DNA of 64,000 nucleotides from positions 78,745-142,744 of the forward strand of contig NZ_SSOB01000022.1 in NCBI RefSeq assembly GCF_004801405.1. The letters run 5' to 3'. Shown piece by piece: positions 42,335 through 51,152 of the stretch. The notes beneath the pieces were generated by a model that saw only the letters and a program-made list of their open reading frames with translations, was not told the origin of the DNA and did no database searches. The translations under genes were made by a program, and so were the position numbers. Position 1 is the stretch's first letter, and each line of letters begins with the position of its first letter. Source of the stretch: Cohnella fermenti. Lineage in GTDB: Bacteria; Bacillota; Bacilli; Paenibacillales; Paenibacillaceae.

Positions 42335-42560
42335 GCATCGGCGCGTTATCGGTACTGTCGGTGCAGTGTCCGTGCGGTATTGATGTGTTTGATGTGTTGT
42401 TGGCGCGCTATCGATGATGTCGGTGCGGTGTCCGTGTGGTATTCATGTGTTATCGGCGCGCTATCGGTACTGTCGGTGCAGTGTCCGTGCGGTATTGATG
42501 TGTTTGATGTGTTATCGGCGCGGTATCGATGATGTCGGTGCTGTCGGTGCGATATTGGTC
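42335..42560 (+). repeat. 115-bp imperfect tandem duplication
   Basis: GGTACTGTCGGTGCAGTGTC and the following 80 bases begin at 42351 and again at 42466. Each copy contains shorter internal repeats (GTCGGTGC, GTATTGATGTGTTTGATGTG). No palindromic core is visible, and the period differs from the neighbouring arrays. Confidence 0.8.
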
Positions 42561-42799
42561 TGGTATTGGTGTGGTATTAGCGCGACATCGGTGAGGTATC
42601 GGCGCAGCTTCGACAGCTTCGCCGGCTTTTGCCACCGCTTCCGCCCCTCTGCTCATCGTTCGAATAGGTGCCGCGGCGGTGCCTATGGCTTAAGCGATAA
42701 CTGCCCCCTCCATAGACAGTCAACGATTGGAATCATGCCATGCCATGACGCACCGATTCACTCCGATTCGCCCCGACCCGGCCAGCTCCTATGTGCATC

Positions 42800-42985
42800 G
42801 AGCATTATGATCGAAATTTCGATCATACATGGTTCCCGTCTGCCCGCTTCAGGCGAATAAGATCGAATTTTCGCCTTTATTTCGCGGTCGACCGTCCGCT
42901 CCAGGCAAATAAGGTTGAAATTTCGACTATAATTTGCGTCTGGCGCCCCCTTTGTGCAAATAAGATCGAAATTTCGATTACAATC
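42800..42985 (+). repeat. Phased palindrome array, family 2 (four units)
   Basis: GATCGAAATTTCGATC (perfect, 42809) is followed by related cores at 42861, 42913 and 42964 (steps 52, 52, 51). The core GAAATTTC is the same as in family 1, but the flanks are GATC/GATC instead of ATGT/ACAT. Most units are preceded by AATAAG and followed by an A/T-rich triplet. Confidence 0.88.
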
Positions 42986-43071
42986 TACACTCCGGTCCGC
43001 CGCAGGAGCTTTGCGACATCGGTGTCAACTGGCATAAGATGATCCGAGATTGATCCTTTCTTCAAAAACGC

Positions 43072-43094
43072 AAAAAAGCCGCCGTCACGGCAGC
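43072..43094 (-). terminator. Rho-independent terminator of the pilus operon
   Basis: GCTGCCG-TGA-CGGCGGC hairpin followed by six T on the minus strand, about 80 bases after the pilO stop. Confidence 0.75.
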
Positions 43095-43176
43095 CTTGAA
43101 GCAAAATGCACCAATTTGTTCTATTGCGTGCAGATACGGAGCGCCCCCCCGCTGCTGCGGGCGGGCCTCCCCCTGC

Positions 43177-43791
43177 TCAGAACGGCTCCAGCACTTCCGT
43201 CACCAGCTCGCTGTAAGACGGATCGAAATACGCCGTCAGGCTGACGCTGATCGTGATCGGCTTCAGCTTCTCTTCGGCAGTCGTCGGCTGGGCGAGGGTG
43301 AACGAATCGATATTGGTCAGCCGCTCCATCTGTTGAAGCCGGTCGAACCACGCGAGCAACTGCTCGTACGTCCCTTGCAGCACAACGGATGTCTTCAGCT
43401 CGTGTACGGTTGGATAAGGGCTTTGCTCCCCGCCGACGATCGTCTGCAGCTCGTTCGACTCGGAGGCGGAGAACGTCACACTGCTCGTCTTCACGGCAAC
43501 GGCGCTGCCGATCTTGTTCAGGTCCATCAGGAGCTGCTCCGTGTTATCCCAGAGCGGGAGCGCCTTCTGGATCTCGTCCATGTTCTCGCTCCCCTTCTCC
43601 GCCAGCTTCTCGTTCAGCTTCTTCGTCAGCAGATCGCTCTGCTTCTGAAGACGGGAGACCTCGTCCTCCTGCTTCTTGATATCGCCAGTCAAGGGATTGA
43701 CCTGGAGAAAATAAAATCCGAGGAGGAAGACAAACAGAAGCAAAATCCCGAGTGTGCCCAGCGTTCTCTTATTGGTTGCCGTCTGCAGCAT
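43177..43791 (-). CDS. pilO: Type IV pilus assembly protein PilO
   Basis: About 204 residues. One N-terminal membrane helix (LGTLGILLLFVFLLGFYFLQV), a coiled coil (about 45-80), then a ferredoxin-like domain ending in SLTAYFDPSYSELV. PilO with PilN forms the alignment complex joining the pilus motor to the pilus. The ATG (MLQTATN) has GGAGGAG upstream and lies 23 bases inside the 3' end of pilMN, so translation is coupled. Last gene of the operon. Confidence 0.82.
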   Translation of the reverse strand: MLQTATNKRTLGTLGILLLFVFLLGFYFLQVNPLTGDIKKQEDEVSRLQKQSDLLTKKLNEKLAEKGSENMDEIQKALPLWDNTEQLLMDLNKIGSAVAVKTSSVTFSASESNELQTIVGGEQSPYPTVHELKTSVVLQGTYEQLLAWFDRLQQMERLTNIDSFTLAQPTTAEEKLKPITISVSLTAYFDPSYSELVTEVLEPF

Positions 43792-45301
43792 TCTTGGCTC
43801 CTCCTTCCGGCTTCTTGAACGGCACCGCATAGACGGCGGTCAGCTTCGTCGCCGACAATGGGGATGTCTCAAGGTCCGCAGCCGCGGAAGCAGCCTTCTC
43901 TTCGACAACCGACTGGAGCGTCGCATCCTCCGCGAATGACATGCGGCGCAGCTCATACAAATACCGCGAGACGTCTTCCGGCCGGTTCAGCGTGACCGTA
44001 AGCCCGATCTGCGACGACGCATTGTAGTTCAACGTGCGAATGACCGCTCCTGCCGGCAGCTTCTCCTTGAGCTCGGCGAGCACATCGGTCACCACTCGCC
44101 GATTGTTCCGGATCGCGACGACCGCCTGCGAAGGGTCGGTTGCCCCGTCCTTCGGCTTCTGTTGGGCGATGATGCCGTTCTCCAGGGAGGCGAGGTTCAA
44201 CTGGAGCTCGTCGGCCTGCCGCTTGCCGGCCTGCAGCTCCGAGCGGCTATCGTAGTAGTAGTACAGCATCGCGGCCAGGCAGAGCACCCACACAAGAAGC
44301 GTCCCCGCGAGCGCATACGGAGCCACCTTCGCTTCGCGGTCGACCTTCGGAAGCAGGTTGATCCGCTTCTCCTCGTTCGGCCACAACGCAAGGCCGATCG
44401 CTACCCGTTGCCCGTCCGCGTACGACTCGTCCCGCTTGCCCGGGGCATACGGCTGGAACGATATTGTCCGCACGTCCATGTCCGGCTGCAGCTCCTGAAG
44501 CGCGGCGCACAGTTGATCCCTGACCGCCTTCGATCCGGCGATGCGGGCTTCGGCGATGCGGGATTGCCCTTCATGAATACTGAACTGATAGAAGTTCAGC
44601 ATTCTCGAGATCTCGGCGGTCATCTCGCCAAGCTGCGACGGGCTCAACTGGCCCCCATCGTCCAATGCGCTGAACAGAGAGATCGACCGCACGAACACCG
44701 GCTGTCCCTGGTAAAACATATAGATCTCCAGCGAGTCCGGCTCCTGATTCACAAGCAGCGTCTCTTGGAAGGAGCTCCTGTCGAGGGTCCGGATCGCGCG
44801 GGCGAGCGCAGTGGCCGACAGCTCCACACCCCGCACTTTAAGCCCGGCGGACTCGACCAGCTTCACCTGCTGCTCGATCAATTGGCGCGATGCCGCGAAC
44901 ACGAGCACCTGCGTCGCATTCTCCTCCTCGCCCACGACAACATAGTCGTAGACCGGGTCCTCGAACGGAAGATGCAGCGCCGTCTCGACCTCCAGCGCAA
45001 CCAGTTGGTGAAGATCCTTGCGGTTCGTCGTCTGGATCTGGATTCGGCGAATAATCGCCTGCGACGTCTGAATCGGAATGACCACGGGCGATCCGGTCAG
45101 CTTCATCCGCCTGACCCACCGCTTCAGTTGGCGACGCAGATCGTCCGTATCCTTCAGTTGCTCATCCGCGTATGCATCCGGAGACAGCGGCAGCACGCCG
45201 GAGCTCTCGATCGTCCAATGTCTCTTCTTGCGCAGCTTGACCAGCCGGGCTCCGGAGGGACCGATCGTCAATCCTATCCTCTTGGAGCTAGAACCGAACA
45301 T
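43769..45301 (-). CDS. PilM-PilN fusion, type IV pilus alignment protein
   Basis: About 510 residues combining two proteins that are usually separate. Residues 1 to about 308 are PilM, the actin-like cytoplasmic ring protein (IGLTIGPSGARLVKL, VIPIQTSQAIIRRI, LVNQEPDSLEIY). From about 312 the PilN signature INLLP begins, followed by one membrane helix (325-346) and a coiled coil with a ferredoxin-like domain. In most species PilM binds the N-terminal tail of PilN through INLLP; here the two are covalently joined. The ATG at 45301 has GAGAAGG upstream. Confidence 0.85.
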   Translation of the reverse strand: MFGSSSKRIGLTIGPSGARLVKLRKKRHWTIESSGVLPLSPDAYADEQLKDTDDLRRQLKRWVRRMKLTGSPVVIPIQTSQAIIRRIQIQTTNRKDLHQLVALEVETALHLPFEDPVYDYVVVGEEENATQVLVFAASRQLIEQQVKLVESAGLKVRGVELSATALARAIRTLDRSSFQETLLVNQEPDSLEIYMFYQGQPVFVRSISLFSALDDGGQLSPSQLGEMTAEISRMLNFYQFSIHEGQSRIAEARIAGSKAVRDQLCAALQELQPDMDVRTISFQPYAPGKRDESYADGQRVAIGLALWPNEEKRINLLPKVDREAKVAPYALAGTLLVWVLCLAAMLYYYYDSRSELQAGKRQADELQLNLASLENGIIAQQKPKDGATDPSQAVVAIRNNRRVVTDVLAELKEKLPAGAVIRTLNYNASSQIGLTVTLNRPEDVSRYLYELRRMSFAEDATLQSVVEEKAASAAADLETSPLSATKLTAVYAVPFKKPEGGAKNAADGNQ

Positions 45302-45365
45302 TGCCTTCTCACATCCCAATAGGAAAATAAACCTTGTCAATCGAGTCATACGAAGAGAAAGCTTG

Positions 45366-46109
45366 TTAGCGGAATAGAGATAAGTAGAAGTCCACGATAG
45401 AAGCTCCGTATCCATATGCGACCAATGCGCCGAGCCCCAGGAACGGGCCGAACGGAATTGGCTGCTTGCGGCCGCCCCGACGCGCGGCTCCGACCAGCAA
45501 ACCAACCAGACTCGCAACCAGAATCGCGAGCAGCAGATAACGAAGCCCGACCACCCAGCCGAGCAGCGCGAACAGCTTGACGTCCCCGAGCCCCATTCCC
45601 TCTCGCGAGAGCAGCGCAACGGCCAACAATCCTCCGCCCCCGACAGCCGCTCCGAGCAGATGGCTCCAGATCGGCTGCGAATGCGCCAGCAGGATCGCCG
45701 CGACGAGCAAAGGCGAGAAGCTCAGCAGCACCTTGTTCGGAATGAGCATGTACTTCAGGTCCGACACGGCCACGATGACGCACACGCTTGCCAGCAGCGC
45801 TCCGGTCAGCGCCTCGAGAGTCAGGCCGAACCTCAAGTACATAAGCACGAACAGCAGCCCCGTCGCCGCCTCGCCGAGCGAATAGAGCCGCGATACCTTC
45901 GCTCCGCAATGCCTGCACTTCCCTCCCGACAGCGCCAGGCTGACGATCGGCACCAGGTCTCGGGCAGCCAACTGCCGCCCGCAGCTCCCGCACCGCGACG
46001 CCGGCCGCACCACCGACTCGCCGACCGGCACCCTCAGCGCAACGACATTATAGAAGGAGCCGAGCACCGCCCCTAAGCAGAACAGATAGATGGAGAGCAA
46101 GATCGTCAT
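45366..46109 (-). CDS. pilD: Prepilin peptidase (A24 family)
   Basis: 247 residues, about seven membrane helices. It cleaves the prepilin leader and methylates the new N-terminus. The N-terminal domain has a four-cysteine zinc motif (CGSCGRQL...CRHCGAKV), and the catalytic aspartates are in SDLKYMLIPN and GMGDVKLFALLG. It lies between pilA and pilMN in the pilus operon. Confidence 0.94.
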   Translation of the reverse strand: MTILLSIYLFCLGAVLGSFYNVVALRVPVGESVVRPASRCGSCGRQLAARDLVPIVSLALSGGKCRHCGAKVSRLYSLGEAATGLLFVLMYLRFGLTLEALTGALLASVCVIVAVSDLKYMLIPNKVLLSFSPLLVAAILLAHSQPIWSHLLGAAVGGGGLLAVALLSREGMGLGDVKLFALLGWVVGLRYLLLAILVASLVGLLVGAARRGGRKQPIPFGPFLGLGALVAYGYGASIVDFYLSLFR

Positions 46110-46157
46110 GGGTCAGGTCTCTTTCGGTGGGAGATTACGGACTTAACAGGTTTTTAG

Positions 46158-46190
46158 GCAAACAGGAACCGCAGGGCGGTTCCTGTTTTG
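46158..46190 (-). terminator. Hairpin between pilA and pilD
   Basis: AACAGGAACCGC (46161-46172) and GCGGTTCCTGTT (46176-46187) form a 12-bp stem. On the minus strand TTTGCC follows, so it may partly terminate after pilA and keep pilin mRNA more abundant than the downstream genes. Confidence 0.65.
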
Positions 46191-46219
46191 CTTAACTTCA
46201 TTAAGAGCTTGAACTCAGG

Positions 46220-46720
46220 TTAAGGAGCAGTCGGTTCAGTCGCCGTAGCTGAGCCCGTACTTGCTAATACATCGGAGCCTTTATAGTACTGCAAATCAGT
46301 TGTACCGCCAGTCGTTGTCGTCAAGGATACATAAAGTAATGCACCATCACTTTGCCTAAACACTACAGACCCGCCAGTAATTACTTTCTTCGTGCTAGGA
46401 AGAACTAAGTTGCTATCTAAATAGCCTTTACCTTGAAGACCGGTAGTTCCAACAATCGGAATGGTGAGATTCCCAGTAACACCAGTATTTTTGAAGTCTC
46501 CGCTCAATTCCGAAGTAACATAGATTCTAGCCGCATCATAAATCTGGCGTGCCGTAGCAACGTCCGAATCCGACTTTGACTTACTAATCACATTCCCAAT
46601 CAAAGGAACCGCAATCGCGGCGATGACGGCCAGGATGACGATGACGGCGAGAAGCTCGATCAGGGTGAAGCCTTTCTCTTCCTTGCCGAGACGCCTCAGA
46701 ATAGCTGCTTTCATGTTCAT
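46220..46720 (-). CDS. pilA: Major type IV pilin-like prepilin
   Basis: 166 residues. Short charged leader ending KEEKG, cleaved before FTLIELLAVIVILAVIAAIA, the hydrophobic helix that packs in the pilus core. The remaining 120 residues are the variable globular head, without a recognised family. Base composition changes inside the gene: the 5' third is GC-rich like its neighbours, while the head domain is clearly AT-richer. Position between pilC and pilD suggests the main pilin. Confidence 0.88.
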   Translation of the reverse strand: MNMKAAILRRLGKEEKGFTLIELLAVIVILAVIAAIAVPLIGNVISKSKSDSDVATARQIYDAARIYVTSELSGDFKNTGVTGNLTIPIVGTTGLQGKGYLDSNLVLPSTKKVITGGSVVFRQSDGALLYVSLTTTTGGTTDLQYYKGSDVLASTGSATATEPTAP

Positions 46721-46823
46721 TTCCCCCTACACACTTAGAATTGGTTGCTTGTCCACTCGCGTACTTCTATCTATCAGAAGCCCCTCCAGGTCGCGGGCTA
46801 ATGAACCTTCCGGCGAACTTGCG

Positions 46824-48032
46824 TCATCCCATCTCGCCGTACAGCGAGAACATCGGAAGCATAATGGCGGCGACGATCGTGCCGACGATTCCCGCGAGGA
46901 ACACGATAAGAAGCGGCTCAAGCAGCGACTTGAGTCGGTCGACGGTGTTCTCGACGTCCATCTCGTAGAAGTCGGCCACCTTCGAGAGCATCTGGTCGAG
47001 CGCGCCGGTCTCCTCGCCGATCGAGATCATCTGCGTGACCATCGGCGGGAACACCCAGGCCTTCTTCAGCGGATCGGACAGCGGGTTCCCCTGCCGAAGC
47101 GAGTCGGCCGCGCTGTGGATGTAGCCGCCGATGACCTTGTTCGCGACGAGCTCCTCGACGATGCTGAGCGATTGCAGCACCGGCACGGCGCTCGCGTACA
47201 GCGAGGAGAGCGTGCGAGACATCTGCGCGATGGCGCCCTTCTGCTTCAGCTTGCCGAAGATCGGCACCTTCAGCTTGGCGTAGTCGATCCAATAGCCGCC
47301 CTTGCGGGTCCGCTTCGCCGCCTGGTACGCCGCGATGATCGCGACTATGCCCAGCAGCCAGAAGAGCCACTGATGCTCGATGCTGTTGCTGAGCGCCAGC
47401 ACCATTCGGGTGATGGCCGGCAGCTCCGCATTCATCGATTCGAACATCGTCACGAACTGCGGCACGACCGCCTTCAGCAGGTAGATGCAGGCGAGAATCG
47501 CAATCGCACCGACGACGGCCGGGTAGGTCATCGCCGACTTGATCTTCTCCTTCGTGACGTGCTGCTTCTCGAGGAACAGCGCAAGCCGGTCCAGCGTCCC
47601 CTCGATATCGCCCGTCTCCTCCCCGGCCCGGATCATGTTGACGAAGATGGCCGGGAAGATTTTCTTATGTTCCACAATCGCCTGGGAGAAGGCCACTCCG
47701 CGAAGAAGCGAAGTATGGACGTCGGCCAGAGCTTTCTTGAGCGGCTTGCTCTCCGTCTGCTCGGCCAGAATGGCCGTCGCGTCGACGATGGACACTCCTG
47801 CCCGGATCAGCGTCGCGAACTGGCGGCAGTACATGATGAATTGCTCGCCCTTGACCGGGTTGCCGATGTAGATGTCCATCGAGAGCAGCGTGTTGCGCTG
47901 TTCGACGAGCGACAGGACAACCAGGTTCCGCTTGCGAAGCTCCTCCATGGCGGCCGACTTGTCCATCGCCGACAGCTTGCCCTTGATGTGCCGGCCGGCC
48001 TGGCTCTTGACCTGGTAGATGAAGTCGGCCAT
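46824..48032 (-). CDS. pilC: Type IV pilus inner-membrane platform protein PilC
   Basis: 402 residues, type II secretion F family. Two copies of the T2SSF domain (about 65-190 and 270-390), each with the FxRQFATLIRAG- or LSSLYASAVP-like helix and GNPLSD pattern, and three to four membrane helices. It anchors the PilB and PilT motors. Its ATG overlaps the pilT stop by one base (TGATG). Confidence 0.94.
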   Translation of the reverse strand: MADFIYQVKSQAGRHIKGKLSAMDKSAAMEELRKRNLVVLSLVEQRNTLLSMDIYIGNPVKGEQFIMYCRQFATLIRAGVSIVDATAILAEQTESKPLKKALADVHTSLLRGVAFSQAIVEHKKIFPAIFVNMIRAGEETGDIEGTLDRLALFLEKQHVTKEKIKSAMTYPAVVGAIAILACIYLLKAVVPQFVTMFESMNAELPAITRMVLALSNSIEHQWLFWLLGIVAIIAAYQAAKRTRKGGYWIDYAKLKVPIFGKLKQKGAIAQMSRTLSSLYASAVPVLQSLSIVEELVANKVIGGYIHSAADSLRQGNPLSDPLKKAWVFPPMVTQMISIGEETGALDQMLSKVADFYEMDVENTVDRLKSLLEPLLIVFLAGIVGTIVAAIMLPMFSLYGEMG

Positions 48033-49063
48033 CAGTACGCTCCCGCTTCAGCGAGGTAAGCTCGTCCGGCCGCGGGTTCGATGGCTCCAATCGCGAGCAG
48101 ATCCTTGATCGACGTCTCGAGCGTGTGCATGCCCAGCGCCCGCCCCGTCTGCATAACGCTCTTGATCTGATGAATCTTCTCCGTCCGGATCAGATTCGCG
48201 ACCGCCGGCGTGTTGACCATAATCTCCGTCGCGCACGCGCGCCCCTTGCCCTGCATCCTCGGGAACAGCCGCTGCGAGACGACCGCGAGCAGCACCGCCG
48301 CGAGCTGCGACCGGATCTGCCCCTGCTGATGTCCGGGGAATGCGTCGATGATTCGGTCGATCGTCTGGGGAGCGTCCGTCGTATGCAGCGTCGCGAACAC
48401 AAGGTGCCCGGTCTCGGCGGCGGTTACGGCGGCCGAGATCGTCTCCAGGTCGCGCATCTCCCCGACCAGAATGACGTCCGGGTCCTGCCGCAGCGCCGCG
48501 CGCAGTCCGTTCGCGAAGCTTCGCGTGTCGCTGCCGACCTCTCTCTGGTCGATAATCGACGTCCCGTGCGAATGCAAGTACTCGATCGGGTCCTCAAGCG
48601 TGACGATATGCTTCCGCTCCGTTGTGTTGATGTGGTTGATCATCGCCGCCAAGGTGGACGACTTGCCGCTGCCCGTCGGTCCGGTGACGAGAATGAGCCC
48701 CTGCGGCTTCAGTGCGAGAGTGGAGAGAATCGGCGGCAGTTGCAACTGCGCCATCGTCGGGATCGCCGTTGGGATGGTTCGCACGGCGATGCTCACCTTG
48801 CCCCTCTGGCGATAAGCGTTCACGCGGTAGCGCGACAGCCCATCCAGCTCGCAGGAGAAGTCAAGCTCCCCCGCCTGCTCGAAGCGCTCCGCTTGCTCCG
48901 AGCTCAGAAGCGACAAGGCCATCTGTCTGGCCTGTTCGGACCCGATCTTCTCCTCGCCGATGGCTTCCAGCTTCCCGTGAATCCGCATGACGGGCGGAGA
49001 CCCCGCCGTGATGTGAAGATCCGACGCCTTGGAGTGGTGCGCCCGCTCCAGAAGCGCGATCAT
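48032..49063 (-). CDS. pilT: Pilus retraction ATPase PilT
   Basis: 343 residues. Powers pilus retraction and twitching motility. N-terminal PAS-like domain (KASDLHITAGSPPVMRIHG), Walker A GPTGSGKSSTLAAM (about 130), Asp box IVTLEDPIEY, Walker B DVILVGEMRD, His box ETGHLVFATLHTTDAPQ. The presence of PilT distinguishes a true retractile pilus from a simple competence pseudopilus. Confidence 0.95.
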   Translation of the reverse strand: MIALLERAHHSKASDLHITAGSPPVMRIHGKLEAIGEEKIGSEQARQMALSLLSSEQAERFEQAGELDFSCELDGLSRYRVNAYRQRGKVSIAVRTIPTAIPTMAQLQLPPILSTLALKPQGLILVTGPTGSGKSSTLAAMINHINTTERKHIVTLEDPIEYLHSHGTSIIDQREVGSDTRSFANGLRAALRQDPDVILVGEMRDLETISAAVTAAETGHLVFATLHTTDAPQTIDRIIDAFPGHQQGQIRSQLAAVLLAVVSQRLFPRMQGKGRACATEIMVNTPAVANLIRTEKIHQIKSVMQTGRALGMHTLETSIKDLLAIGAIEPAAGRAYLAEAGAY

Positions 49064-49100
49064 GCTGTCGTAAGCTCTCTCGATGATCCTCGACCTCCTT

Positions 49101-50765
49101 CTAATAAGCTACAGTCTCGCGAATGACTTCCTGGACGGTCGTGATTCCTTGAAGAACCTTGTCGAGCCCGTCGTCGAGCAAGGAGATCATGCCCTGGCGG
49201 TCCGCCGCCTTCCGCAGATCCTCGACGGTCGAGGAATGGTTGATGAGCTGCCGGACGGAGGAATCGATCGCCAGCACCTCGTGGATGGCGACCCGCCCCC
49301 GGTAGCCGGACCGGTTGCAGTTGCCGCAGCCCGCTCCCTTGTACAGCTTCTCGACCCTGCGCCCGCGCCCTTCGAGAAGCGACAGCTCCTGCTCGGTCGG
49401 AGTGTGGAGCGTTCGGCAGTCCGGGCATATCCGTCTCACGAGCCGTTGGGCGACAACGCCGATGAGCGAGGACGCGACCAGATACGGTTCGATCCCCATA
49501 TCCCGCAGCCGCGTCACCGAGCTGACCGAATCGTTCGTGTGCAGCGTCGACAGCACCATGTGGCCGGTGAGCGAAGCGCGGATCGCAATCTCCGCCGTCT
49601 CGGAATCGCGGATCTCCCCGACCATGACGACATTGGGGTCCTGACGAAGAATCGACCGCAATCCGGCGGCGAACGTCAGCCCGATGGTCGGATTGACCTG
49701 CACCTGGTTGATGCCCTCAAGCTGATACTCGACCGGGTCCTCGACCGTGATGATGTTCGTGCTCTCCTGATTGAGATGATTGAGCGCCGAGTACAGCGTT
49801 GTCGTCTTCCCGCTTCCCGTCGGCCCGGTAATGAGCAGAATGCCGTACGGACGATCGATCATGCCGCGGAACAACTGCTGGTTGCGAGGGTGGAAGCCAA
49901 GGTGCTCGATCGCCTTTACTCCGCTGCTTAGGTCGAGGAGACGCAGAACGATTTTCTCCCCGTAGATGGTTGGAAGCGACGAGACCCGGATGTCGACGGC
50001 CTGCAATCCCGCCTGCATCTTCATCCGCCCGTCCTGCGGCAGCCGCCGCTCGGCGATGTTCAGCTTGGCCATAATCTTCAGCCGCGCCGTGATGAAGCCC
50101 TGCATCTGCTTCGGAATCGTCCGCTCCGTGCGGAGCACGCCGTCTACCCGGTAGCGGATCGCAACGTGGTGCTCGCCCGGATCGACGTGGATATCCGACA
50201 CCTTAAGCTGCATCGCCTGCTGGATCATCTGGTTCACCAGCCGGACGACCGGCGAATCCTCATTCGTAATCTCGGTCTCGCGGATGTCCTCCTGCGTCGG
50301 AAGGTCGCCGAGCAGTTGGCTCATCGAATCCTGAAGGCCGTAGTGCCGGGCGATGGCCCGCTGCAGCTCCTCCTTGCTCGAGATGGCCGGCTTGATCCGG
50401 AAGCCCGTGCTCATCCGCAGCTCTTCGATGGCGAAGTAGTCGAGAGGGTCGGCCATGGCGACGAGCAGACTGCCTCCGTCCTTCTCGATCGGAATCGCCT
50501 GATAGCGTCTCGCCAAGCTCTCGGGAATGATCTGCGCGATGGAAGAATCGATCTGGTACTTGAACAGGCTGACGTGCGGGATGCCGAGCTGGAACTCCAG
50601 CACCTCGATCAGTTGCTGCTCGGTTATGTATCCTTGAGAGATGAGCAAGTCGCCGAGCTTCTGCTTTGTCCTTCGCTGCTCCTGGAGCGCCTCCTGAAGC
50701 TGGACGTCGGAGATGATCCCGCTCTCGACCAGCAAGTCTCCCAATCTTTTCTTAACGACCGCCAT
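49101..50765 (-). CDS. pilB: Pilus extension ATPase PilB
   Basis: 554 residues. N-terminal MshEN/GspE-N domains (1-150, with KRLGDLLVESGII and KLGDLLISQGYIT, a pattern that binds c-di-GMP in some homologues), then the ATPase core with Walker A GPTGSGKTTTLYSAL (about 320), ITVEDPVEY and NVVMVGEIRD, and a four-Cys zinc motif (CPDC...CGNC). Drives pilus assembly. First gene of the pilB-T-C-A-D-MN-O operon. Confidence 0.95.
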   Translation of the reverse strand: MAVVKKRLGDLLVESGIISDVQLQEALQEQRRTKQKLGDLLISQGYITEQQLIEVLEFQLGIPHVSLFKYQIDSSIAQIIPESLARRYQAIPIEKDGGSLLVAMADPLDYFAIEELRMSTGFRIKPAISSKEELQRAIARHYGLQDSMSQLLGDLPTQEDIRETEITNEDSPVVRLVNQMIQQAMQLKVSDIHVDPGEHHVAIRYRVDGVLRTERTIPKQMQGFITARLKIMAKLNIAERRLPQDGRMKMQAGLQAVDIRVSSLPTIYGEKIVLRLLDLSSGVKAIEHLGFHPRNQQLFRGMIDRPYGILLITGPTGSGKTTTLYSALNHLNQESTNIITVEDPVEYQLEGINQVQVNPTIGLTFAAGLRSILRQDPNVVMVGEIRDSETAEIAIRASLTGHMVLSTLHTNDSVSSVTRLRDMGIEPYLVASSLIGVVAQRLVRRICPDCRTLHTPTEQELSLLEGRGRRVEKLYKGAGCGNCNRSGYRGRVAIHEVLAIDSSVRQLINHSSTVEDLRKAADRQGMISLLDDGLDKVLQGITTVQEVIRETVAY

Positions 50766-51152
50766 AACCGCCCCCCTTTCCGATATAGTCAGTTATACCT
50801 AGTTAATAGTTTTATACTTAGTTTCCGTTCGATCCAAGCATAGTTCCGAAAACCTACTGTTTTTCAGAAAATGAGAGACGGAAATTGGAAATGCTTACAT
50901 TTGAATTTCGGCTGTTTTCATGTCACTTTGTAGGAACAAAGCCCCCATAAATTGCCTGAAGGTATTATATAACCAACTGATTCGAGAACACAACAGCGGA
51001 TTTTCGCGAAAAAACAATCTTTTTGCAATTGGTAAATTTTCAGTATTTGTTCAGATGTTTATGGTAGAATAGGGCAAGAATGCCTAGTTCTTAGAACCTA
51101 TTAAAATTCAGCTTACATAGTTAATGCAGAGTTAACAAATGAGGGGGATATT
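50766..51152. promoter_or_regulatory. Divergent promoter region of pilB and the large surface protein
   Basis: An AT-rich 387-bp region without a gene. Near pilB the minus strand has a possible TTGGAT and TATAAA at 15-bp spacing. Toward the surface protein ATGGTAGAAT (about 51061-51070) could be an extended -10. I looked for a GEMM (c-di-GMP) riboswitch and did not find one. Confidence 0.35.

Noticed and set aside
42035..42532. Open frames across cluster F and similar frames across clusters A, B, E and I
   Set aside because: They translate the repeats (recurring FHI/FRI/VIF words), have no ribosome sites and differ in frame between clusters; they are by-products of the 51-bp (17-codon) period.
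50766..51152. c-di-GMP (GEMM) riboswitch at the pilus locus
   Set aside because: Some CAAAGCC-like letters occur, but the required core pattern and pairing are absent on both strands.
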